Origin: Acidobacteriota bacterium
Lineage (GTDB): Bacteria; Acidobacteriota; Terriglobia; Terriglobales; Acidobacteriaceae
Assembly (NCBI GenBank): GCA_031296115.1
Contig: JARLGI010000027.1
Location: forward strand, 152,411 to 216,410
Direction: 5' to 3'
Length of the DNA: 64,000 bases
The notes beneath the pieces are model-generated. The model did not search any database. It saw only the letters and a list, made by a program, of their open reading frames with translations, and was not told where the DNA came from. Every line of letters starts with the position of its first letter. Positions within the stretch are counted from its first letter, which is position 1. Below are positions 54,264 through 64,000 of the stretch, piece after piece. Position numbers and translations under genes: made by a program.

Positions 54264-55895
54264 ATGGCTCGTAGCTCGCGTCGCTCTGCTCTTCTTGTCC
54301 TGGTTGTCATTTTGGCATGCGGCTGTGTTGGCATGCTCTTCGGACAGCGCCTCACCGCCACCACTTCCCCCTCGGGCGACAGCGACGTGCGCGACAGCCT
54401 ACGTAGCTTCAGCCAGGTCTACGACGTTGTACAGCAGAACTACGCAGAACCGGTGAATCCGGACAAGGCCATTTACAACGGCGCGATTCCCGGCATGCTT
54501 CGCGTGCTCGATCCGCACTCCAACTTCTTCGATCCCAAGTCCTACGCGGCCCTGCGCGAGGAGCAACGCGGCAAGTACTACGGCGTGGGCATGCAGGTTG
54601 GACCGCGGAACAATAAGGTCATCGTGATCGCTCCCTTTGCCGGCGCCCCGGCCTACCGCGCAGGCATTCGGCCGGGCGACGTGATTATCGCGGTGGATGG
54701 CAAGCCGACCGATAACATGAGCACCAGCGATGTCGCTGAATTGCTCAAGGGACCCAAAGGCACGTCCGTAAAGATCACCGTTTTGCGCGAAGGCTCCGAC
54801 AAGCCTCTTGATTTCACCGTGGTGCGGGACGAGATTCCCCGCTACAGCGTTGACGTACATTTCCTGATTCGTCCGGGAATCGGCTACATCCACGTCTCCG
54901 GTTTCCAGGAGACGACGGAGCACGAAGTCCGCGACGCGCTGGACCAGCTTGGCGATATCCACGGGTTGATCCTCGACCTGCGGCAGAATCCCGGCGGCCT
55001 GTTGAGTGAAGGTGTGGGCGTGGCCGACCAGTTCCTGAAGAAGGGACAGGTCATTGTTTCCCACCATGGGCGCGCTTCTGCCGAGAAGGTGTATAAGGCG
55101 AGCAAAGGAAATGGCGGCAAGGATTATCCCCTGGTTGTGCTGGTGAATCGCGGTACGGCCTCTGCGGCAGAGATTGTCGCCGGCGCCATCCAGGACCACG
55201 ATCGCGGGCTGATCGCCGGTGAAACCACCTTCGGCAAGGGCCTGGTCCAGACGGTTTATCCCCTGTCGGAAAATACCGGGCTGGCGCTCACGACGGCCAA
55301 GTACTACACCCCGAGTGGCCGGTTGATTCAGCGCGATTACAGCAACATTTCGCTGTACGACTACTATTACAACGACCGCGAAGGCAATGCCGGAACCGCC
55401 GCCCATGAAGTCAAGATGACCGACAGCGGACGCACCGTGTACGGCGGCGGAGGCATCACTCCTGACGTGAAGATTGCCTCCATCAAGACCAACAAATTCC
55501 AGGATACCTTGCTGGAAAAGTACGCTTTCTTCAACTTTGCCAAGCACTACGTCATCGACCACAAGGTCGGCAGACAGTTCGAGGTGGACGATGCCGTGAT
55601 GCAGGAATTCCGCAAGTTCCTCGACGAACAGAAGGTTACCTTCGCCGAGGCTGATCTGGTCGAGAACAACGACTGGATTCGCGGCAACATCAAGGCGGAG
55701 CTGTTCATCAACGAATTCGGCCAGCAGGAAGGCATGCGGGTCCACGCTGAAACCGATCCCGAGGTCCAGAAAGCACTGGACCTTCTGCCGCAGGCGAAGC
55801 AGTTGGCGGAAAACGCGAAGCACGTCATCGCGCAGCGAAACAATGCCCGCTTGACGGCCCAGCAAGGCGACACCGCCGCGGCACCGAATCGCTAA
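54264..55895 (+). CDS. C-terminal processing peptidase, S41 family
   Basis: A 543-residue exported protease. A signal peptide or anchor (LLVLVVILACGCVGMLF) is followed by a PDZ domain (about residues 105-195; PAYRAGIRPGDVIIAVDG) and the S41 catalytic domain: VLVNRGTASAAEIVAGAIQDHDRG with Ser nucleophile and Lys base in ETTFGKGLVQ. The C-terminal extension is longer than in small S41 proteases. CtpA-type enzymes trim envelope proteins and regulate peptidoglycan hydrolases. Confidence 0.93.
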   Translation: MARSSRRSALLVLVVILACGCVGMLFGQRLTATTSPSGDSDVRDSLRSFSQVYDVVQQNYAEPVNPDKAIYNGAIPGMLRVLDPHSNFFDPKSYAALREEQRGKYYGVGMQVGPRNNKVIVIAPFAGAPAYRAGIRPGDVIIAVDGKPTDNMSTSDVAELLKGPKGTSVKITVLREGSDKPLDFTVVRDEIPRYSVDVHFLIRPGIGYIHVSGFQETTEHEVRDALDQLGDIHGLILDLRQNPGGLLSEGVGVADQFLKKGQVIVSHHGRASAEKVYKASKGNGGKDYPLVVLVNRGTASAAEIVAGAIQDHDRGLIAGETTFGKGLVQTVYPLSENTGLALTTAKYYTPSGRLIQRDYSNISLYDYYYNDREGNAGTAAHEVKMTDSGRTVYGGGGITPDVKIASIKTNKFQDTLLEKYAFFNFAKHYVIDHKVGRQFEVDDAVMQEFRKFLDEQKVTFAEADLVENNDWIRGNIKAELFINEFGQQEGMRVHAETDPEVQKALDLLPQAKQLAENAKHVIAQRNNARLTAQQGDTAAAPNR

Positions 55896-55918
55896 GACAG
55901 GCAGCTAGCGCTACATCC

Positions 55919-55942
55919 AAGCCCGCGCGAGCGGGCTTTTCT
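55919..55942 (+). terminator. Intrinsic terminator after the S41 protease gene
   Basis: AGCCCGC (55920-55926) pairs with GCGGGCT (55931-55937) around GCGA, followed by TTTTCT. The hairpin has seven GC-rich base pairs and lies about 25 bases past the gene end. Confidence 0.85.
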
Positions 55943-55999
55943 ATACTGTGCGCCGTTCCACTTCGTCTGGTTCACGTACAATTTCCAGCATAGGTCAGC

Positions 56000-57094
56000 A
56001 TGGCCAACCACATGACGTCTTCCGCCATGAAAGGTTCCGTACTGGGAGTCATCCTCCACGACATCTGCGAGGAGATCAAGCTGGAGGAGCTGCGCGACAT
56101 CCTGGGTGCCCGCCGGGTGGAGCGCAGCTTCAAACACGCAACGCCGGAGTACGTCCGCTTCGACAAGCCGCCCGTGGTGGAACAACTGGAACCGGTTGTG
56201 TTGAGCAATGGCCAGCAGGTCAGCCCGCAGATTAAGTACTACGACTACGGGGTAGTGAGCGCACTACTCGAATTGCCGTTCGATGCGGATTGGGATGCAC
56301 TGGTGGATCTGGCCGCTCACTGGGTACCGAGTCCGGAACTGGAGCGCCAGGCACAACAAATCATCCGCGGACGACTCACCCGCATTGCACCCGCGGTCGT
56401 CCGTCCCTATCAGGACTGGCTCAGCGAAGACTATTACATCTTCCTCCTCAAGGACGTTCCCGGGAAGCCCTGCGGAGAGGATCTTCTGGCGCAGCACGGC
56501 CCGAAGATTGCCCAGATTTTACGAGGCGAGCTCACGCCCTTGGCGCGACCTGAGAATGAAGAAGTAGTGCAGGCGAGCCTTTCTTACTATCCCAATGACC
56601 TGGCCGTTGTGGGATGGAATGCAGCGCTGCTCTATGACACGGCTGCCGGCGCGGAAACATCGGTCCAGATCCTGGAATATGCGAATTCGCAGCTGTTGGA
56701 GTTTCGTCACTACGACGAGTTACTGACCCGTGAGCTGGCTGGCGTGTATGCGTCTCTCAAGCAGCGCGGTGGCCCCTTGCGCCGTTGGCACATGCGGGGT
56801 GAGGCGTCGCGGCTGAACAGCGTCACCGTCGAGGTTACCGAGTTGGTGGAGCGTTCCGACACCGCCATCAAGTTTGTCAGCGACATGTTCTCTGCGCGGT
56901 TATACCGGCTGGCGGCGGCGAAAGTCGGCGTCCCCGAATATAAGAACCTAGTCAACGAGAAGCTCAAGATCGCCGAGGGCCTATATCGCTTCCTGATCGA
57001 CGAATTTCACCAGAGCCGCGGCTTCGTCCTCGAGGTGATGGTGGTCATCATCCTGGTCATCGAGCTGGTTTACCTGTTTCGCGGAAAGTTCTAG
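56000..57094 (+). CDS. RMD1-like (DUF155/YagE family) membrane protein
   Basis: A 364-residue protein with an alpha/beta body and a C-terminal transmembrane helix (RGFVLEVMVVIILVIELVYLFR). The central LLYDTAAGAETSVQILEYANSQLLEFRHYDELL and RLYRLAAAKVGVPEYKNLVNEKLKIAEGLYRFL resemble the RMD1/DUF155 pattern, in which a helical region precedes a single membrane anchor. The match is by layout rather than by exact motifs, so this is moderately certain. Eukaryotic relatives act in mitochondrial translation; the bacterial role is unknown. Confidence 0.6.
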   Translation: MANHMTSSAMKGSVLGVILHDICEEIKLEELRDILGARRVERSFKHATPEYVRFDKPPVVEQLEPVVLSNGQQVSPQIKYYDYGVVSALLELPFDADWDALVDLAAHWVPSPELERQAQQIIRGRLTRIAPAVVRPYQDWLSEDYYIFLLKDVPGKPCGEDLLAQHGPKIAQILRGELTPLARPENEEVVQASLSYYPNDLAVVGWNAALLYDTAAGAETSVQILEYANSQLLEFRHYDELLTRELAGVYASLKQRGGPLRRWHMRGEASRLNSVTVEVTELVERSDTAIKFVSDMFSARLYRLAAAKVGVPEYKNLVNEKLKIAEGLYRFLIDEFHQSRGFVLEVMVVIILVIELVYLFRGKF

Positions 57095-57163
57095 CGTTCG
57101 GCGGGGCCTGCTCGCTCTTCGCCGACTTCCGCCTGCAGGCTGGCTATAATGGTCGGGGGCACA

Positions 57164-58294
57164 ATGACTTCGATGAAATACGCACGCTGGATGTTCATCG
57201 CAGCCGTTCTAAGCAGCCCTTTCTGGCACGCCGAGCGCGCACATTCGGCCGTCGCCGAGAGCGCCGCGACCACGAAGAGCGCCAATGTCAGCGTTCCCGG
57301 CAACCAGAAGTGGTTTGACACCGGCATGGACGTGAACGCCGGCGACAAGCTGCACATCACCGCCAAAGGCACGGTCACCATGGGCCAGAACGCCGCTATC
57401 ACTCCGGCGGGCGCGCCGCGCGGCTGGGTCGACACGTTGCGGCCGTTAATGGTGCCCAGTGCGGGGCGCGGCGCGCTGGTGGGCCGCATCGGCAACAGCG
57501 ACGCCGCTACTCCGTTCGTTGTCGGCGCCGATGGCTCGGTAACAGCGCCGGTTGCTGGACGCCTGTATCTCGGCATCAATCAGGACGTGACGCAAGCTCC
57601 CGACGGCAAATACGAGGTGCACATCGACCGCGTTGTCGCCACCTCGGCTGCGGGCAGCCAGGCCAAGTACAACTTCCAGCCGCTGTTCGCCGAACTCAAT
57701 CAGAAACTGCCCTATCGGATTTCCGACAAACCGGAGAACGGCAATCCAGGAGACCTAGTCAACTTCGTGCTGGTGGGCACGCAAGAGCAGGTGACAAAAG
57801 CATTTAAGTCTGCCGGCTGGTTGCAGGCCGACAAGACCAACAAAGACGCGGTGGTCAGCGCGCTGCTCGCGACCTTGCAGAAAGATCCCTACATGACGGT
57901 GCCGATGAGTATCCTCTATCTCTTCGGCCGCCCGCAGGATTTCGGCTTCGAACGCACCGACCCGGTGCTGGTGGCGGCGCAGCGCCATCATTTCCGCATC
58001 TGGGACGCACCCTTCAGCACGCCGCAACAGATGCTGTGGGCCGGTGCCGGGACCCACGACATCGGCATTGAGAAAGATCAGCGCTCGGCCAACGCCATTA
58101 CCCACAAGATCGACCAGGAGGTGGACAAGGAGCGCGACTTCATCGCCGCTACCTTGCAGCAGGCGGGATGGGTGCAGGCGATGGAGTACATGACGCGACC
58201 CAACCCCCTCACGGAGACCAAAACCGCGACCGGTGGAACCATCAAGTCGGACGGGCGCGTGCTGGTCATCGTACTGAATAAGACCCAACAGTGA
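57164..58294 (+). CDS. Secreted protein: lectin-like (PA-IL type) domain plus LssY C-terminal domain
   Basis: A 376-residue exported protein. The signal peptide is ARWMFIAAVLSSPFWHAERAHS. Residues about 38-135 look like a PA-IL/LecA beta-sandwich (KWFDTGMDVNAGDKLHITAKGTVTM, LVGRIG, GRLYLGINQD). The second half matches the LssY C-terminal pattern (GDLVNFVLVGTQEQVTKAFKSAGW, PMSILYLFGRPQDFGFERTD). A TATAAT box at 57145-57150 lies 14 bases upstream of ATG 57164, so the leader would be very short. The combination suggests a surface or envelope role; its ligand is unknown. Confidence 0.78.
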   Translation: MTSMKYARWMFIAAVLSSPFWHAERAHSAVAESAATTKSANVSVPGNQKWFDTGMDVNAGDKLHITAKGTVTMGQNAAITPAGAPRGWVDTLRPLMVPSAGRGALVGRIGNSDAATPFVVGADGSVTAPVAGRLYLGINQDVTQAPDGKYEVHIDRVVATSAAGSQAKYNFQPLFAELNQKLPYRISDKPENGNPGDLVNFVLVGTQEQVTKAFKSAGWLQADKTNKDAVVSALLATLQKDPYMTVPMSILYLFGRPQDFGFERTDPVLVAAQRHHFRIWDAPFSTPQQMLWAGAGTHDIGIEKDQRSANAITHKIDQEVDKERDFIAATLQQAGWVQAMEYMTRPNPLTETKTATGGTIKSDGRVLVIVLNKTQQ

Positions 58295-58343
58295 CACCAA
58301 CAACCGGCCTTCTTGGACAAGTCTAGACAGCCGAAACAGCCAA

Positions 58344-58369
58344 GGCCGGCATCCGTATGAATGCCGGCC
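58344..58369. terminator. Hairpin between convergent genes
   Basis: GGCCGGCAT (58344-58352) pairs perfectly with ATGCCGGCC (58361-58369) around an eight-base loop. It lies between the lectin/LssY gene (plus) and the DHOD-like gene (minus), so it may serve both. Flanking T-runs are weak. Confidence 0.55.
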
Positions 58370-58405
58370 TCAGTTGCTTGGAGGAGATCACCCTCAATAA
58401 CGCTC

Positions 58406-59431
58406 TTAGAACGTCGATAGCGCCGAGCCCGAGTCGCGCCAGGTGTAGGACCCGAGCATCTTCAGATAGTTGCCACGAAGAAAAGAGTTCGGGTTCTCGA
58501 TGTTGACCATGCTCATCGAGCCGCGCATCTGCTTCACCGAGACATACTCGTGCTCGGTCATCCAGGCTTCCATGCCGGACAGTACCACGCCGATATGCTC
58601 GACGCCGTACTTGAGCAGCGCTGAGGTCATCATGGCGACATGCGCGCCCGCCATCATGGACTTGAGCACGTCGCTGGCGTCGTGCACCCCGCCGGTGATG
58701 GCGATGTAGGTCTCGACCTGGTGATAGAGAATGGCGGCCCAGTGCAGCCGCAGGCGCAGCTCATGCGGGCTGCTGAGCACCAGGTTCGGCACTACCTCCA
58801 TCTCCTCCAGGTCGAAATCGGGCTGGTAGAAGCGATTGAAGATGACGACGCCGTCGGCGCCCGCTTCTGACAGCTTGCGGGCGAAGTTCGCGCACGAGGT
58901 GAAGTACGGCCCGAGCTTTACCGCGATCGGCAGCTTGATGCTCTTCCGAATGGCGCGCACCAGGTTGCAGTAGCGGGTCTCCAACTGCTCAGCCGTCATG
59001 TTGGGATCGGTGGGCACGTCGAAGATGTTCAACTCGATGGCGTCGGCCCCGGCCTCCTGCATGTACTCGGAGTAGCGCACCCATCCGCCGGGCGAGCTGC
59101 CGTTCAGGCTGCCGATGACCGGGATGCTGACCGAGGCCTTGCCCTTATGCAGCAGGTCAAGGTATCGCTCGGGGCCGACATGGTACTTGGGCATGTCGGG
59201 GAGGTAGCTTGTCGCCTCGCCGTAGCTGTTGGTGCCGTATTCCAGCGCGCTGTCGATGTTCTCGCTCTCCGCCTCGATCTGCTCCTCGAAGAGCGAGTAC
59301 ATCACGATGGCGGCGGCGCCGGCGTCTTCCAAGCGGGCGAAGTTCTCCAGCTTCTCCGTGAGGGGCGAGGCTGAGACTACGACCGGGTTCTTCAGTTTCA
59401 GTCCCAGATAATTGGTGGATAGGTCAATCAT
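58406..59431 (-). CDS. Dihydroorotate dehydrogenase-like FMN protein
   Basis: A 341-residue TIM-barrel FMN enzyme resembling dihydroorotate dehydrogenase (class 1B-like) but labelled DHOD-like. Family features: STNYLGLKLKNPVVVSASPLTEKLEN, LNIFDVPTDPN, KLPIAVKLGPYFTSCANFARKLSEAGADGVVIFNRFYQPD and ITGGVHDASDVLKSMMAGA. Proteins of this kind are often encoded next to PFOR, as here. The true substrate may not be dihydroorotate. It overlaps the upstream GIY-YIG gene by four bases. Confidence 0.88.
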   Translation of the reverse strand: MIDLSTNYLGLKLKNPVVVSASPLTEKLENFARLEDAGAAAIVMYSLFEEQIEAESENIDSALEYGTNSYGEATSYLPDMPKYHVGPERYLDLLHKGKASVSIPVIGSLNGSSPGGWVRYSEYMQEAGADAIELNIFDVPTDPNMTAEQLETRYCNLVRAIRKSIKLPIAVKLGPYFTSCANFARKLSEAGADGVVIFNRFYQPDFDLEEMEVVPNLVLSSPHELRLRLHWAAILYHQVETYIAITGGVHDASDVLKSMMAGAHVAMMTSALLKYGVEHIGVVLSGMEAWMTEHEYVSVKQMRGSMSMVNIENPNSFLRGNYLKMLGSYTWRDSGSALSTF

Positions 59432-59937
59432 GATTCGTCCTCGTCGATTTCTTCTTTATCGGACAGCGCTTTCGTGACAGATTCTGGGTTCGCCTTCGCG
59501 TGATGGATCTCGTTAACCATCTCGGTCAGCTCTTTAGGGAAGGGTTCTTTCTTCAATGGCTTTCTACCGTTAGCCGTCGGCATCCCCGCAATGAGGATCG
59601 TCTCGATTCTGTCTAGATCCTTCTTGTCAACGACAAAAGCAGAGAAGTAGTTCCAATGGTTGAAGTAACGAGATTGTGGAACACGGGCATGGGCCGCAAG
59701 TCTCGACCGAAGAATCCCTGCCTGGCCCACATAGTAGGGCACGTCGTCTCGATAAAGCACGTAAACGCCAGATTGCGCGAGCATGTCAATTGTCTTGTAT
59801 AGCCATTGTGTGCGTGCTGGCGGGTTCTTCTTCGAGCCCACTACAGCTCTTGGTTTGGGCAGCCGGCGGTAGAACACCTCTCTGGGCCACATTCGTGCGT
59901 ACGGAACCTCAAGTTCCACTTCTGCATTGTCGGCCAT
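59428..59937 (-). CDS. GIY-YIG domain protein
   Basis: A 169-residue protein with a GIY-YIG-like core: SGVYVLYRDDVPYYVGQAG, LRSRLAAHARVPQSRYFNHWNYFSAFVV and RIETILIAGMPTANGRKPL, followed by a charged acidic tail (KALSDKEEIDEDES). The first motif (GVYVLY, then YYVGQ) and the Arg/Glu residues match the nuclease fold. It lies between the PFOR and DHOD-like genes, overlapping the latter by four bases. Codon use is less GC-rich than the neighbours, suggesting later acquisition. Its role in this operon is unclear. Confidence 0.72.
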   Translation of the reverse strand: MADNAEVELEVPYARMWPREVFYRRLPKPRAVVGSKKNPPARTQWLYKTIDMLAQSGVYVLYRDDVPYYVGQAGILRSRLAAHARVPQSRYFNHWNYFSAFVVDKKDLDRIETILIAGMPTANGRKPLKKEPFPKELTEMVNEIHHAKANPESVTKALSDKEEIDEDES

Positions 59938-59952
59938 GATCGCGTCTCGCTC

Positions 59953-63513
<3,561 letters not shown>

Positions 63514-63642
63514 TTTCCCTCCAGCTGACCCTTCGGCTTGGGAAGAGGTCCGCACATCGGCTTGGCCGGCCGATGAATCCGTAGAAAGGGTGGCGGCCGG
63601 CCCGGTTGCGTATTCGGTTGTTGTCACGTCGTTCGTCCCCAA

Positions 63643-63964
63643 ACCGGATGAGTGCCCTGTCTGTCCCTCTTCAGGAGCTCGTACTATCCACCATAACGGG
63701 AGCCTGACAAACGGGCTGTGATGGGTGTACTAACAACCTTGTGATGCGCATCACATACAGGGGTTCGAGGCTGTGGGCGGAAAGGGCTTGCGGAGAGTCA
63801 GTTTCCGGGCAGCCCGACCATTCAGACGGAACCGTAATCCGACACTTCCTAGAAGCGGGCTTGAACGAAGCCGCTTTGCGGCGGACGCGTGCGCATGGGT
63901 TGTCGATCCGACAGCGTTACAGGTGAGTTGAGCTAGGTTGTGTCGCAGAGAAGGAGGCGTCTCT
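63643..63964. other. Intergenic region upstream of nifJ with a CRP/FNR-like palindrome
   Basis: About 320 bases between the divergent nifJ and recombinase genes. It holds TGTGATGCGCATCACA at 63740-63755, a perfect 16-base palindrome of the CRP/FNR family type. No convincing gene is seen; small open frames lack start context. A ribosome-binding sequence AAGGAGG at 63951-63957 serves the next gene. Confidence 0.55.
63740..63755. promoter_or_regulatory. CRP/FNR-type palindromic operator
   Basis: TGTGATGCGCATCACA matches the TGTGA-N6-TCACA layout of CRP sites and is perfectly symmetric. It lies about 227 bases before the nifJ start and 210 bases before the recombinase start. PFOR is often oxygen-regulated, so an FNR/CRP-family factor is plausible; the regulator is not in the window. 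Confidence 0.45.
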
Positions 63965-64000
63965 GTGACCCATCTACGCCAGATCATGCTGGAGGAACTA
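63965..64000 (+). CDS. Start of a tyrosine-recombinase-like gene (truncated by window edge)
   Basis: Twelve codons from GTG 63965 give VTHLRQIMLEEL, preceded by AAGGAGG at a seven-base spacing. This short start resembles the N-terminus of tyrosine recombinases/integrases with a SAM-like core-binding domain (T-x-LRQ-x-M-x-EEL). The rest is outside the window, so the assignment is tentative. Confidence 0.5.
   Translation, partial: MTHLRQIMLEEL

Noticed and set aside
63741..63926. Small plus-strand open frame upstream of the recombinase start
   Set aside because: It overlaps the CRP-like palindrome, has no ribosome-binding site and no recognisable sequence.

Overview
The window is a roughly 60% GC bacterial chromosome segment with tightly packed genes. 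It carries about 60 protein genes, two tRNA genes, many short palindromic intergenic repeats, no CRISPR array and no complete insertion sequence. Gene content (M16 peptidase pairs, SpoIIE-type phosphatase plus STAS protein, archaeal-type ProS, pyruvate:ferredoxin oxidoreductase with a DHOD-like partner, DUF151 nuclease) and the recurrent GGCTAAAGCC, GGCCTGAAGGCC and CCACGGAG palindromes suggest an Acidobacteriota member, probably Terriglobia. This is inference, because no rRNA gene is present.

Layout. 1-9.7 kb: HAD hydrolase (cut by the edge), an M16 peptidase pair, an aminotransferase, an alpha/beta hydrolase, a peroxiredoxin whose catalytic position is an in-frame TGA, and a TetR regulator beside a long-chain acyl-CoA synthetase. 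9.2-13.4 kb: DUF1801 protein, EamA exporter, polyisoprenyl-type glycosyltransferase, Cys/Met PLP enzyme, tRNA-Arg. 13.45-14.08 kb: a non-coding stretch rich in inverted repeats. 14-17.8 kb: metal locus (HMA-like protein, P1B ATPase, TlpA lipoprotein). 17.9-21.3 kb: glycosyltransferase, then a pterin cluster (two PTPS homologues, FolE, broken short-chain dehydrogenase). 21.5-30.2 kb: rhomboid, TruB, a decayed HNH nuclease, DUF151 nuclease, MiaB, glutathione peroxidase, ProS, PdxT/PdxS. 30.3-36.3 kb: tRNA-Leu, SpoIIE phosphatase, AlaS with an internal insertion, RlpA. 36.4-42.8 kb: cation transporter, HD hydrolase, CoA-binding protein, RarA, rRNA/tRNA methyltransferase, Sua5, YdcF, cyclase. 43-47 kb: STAS protein, a membrane protein with three 41-residue repeats, a secreted protein, MscS, a P-loop kinase. 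47.3-54 kb: GAPDH (interrupted by TAG), PGK, then dnaX-ybaB-recR and tatB-tatC on the minus strand. 54.2-63.6 kb: S41 protease, RMD1-like protein, lectin-like/LssY protein, and a minus operon of PFOR, a GIY-YIG protein and a DHOD-like protein. The last 36 bases open a gene that looks like a tyrosine recombinase.

The strongest unusual signal is the exported peroxiredoxin. The TGA sits exactly at the peroxidatic position, is followed in frame by the rest of the fold, and has a SECIS-like hairpin 25 nt downstream, so it is very probably a selenoprotein. Other points: in-frame TAG codons in GAPDH and in the pterin-cluster dehydrogenase, the exact 41-residue triple repeat, the AlaS insertion, and the structured non-coding region beside tRNA-Arg.
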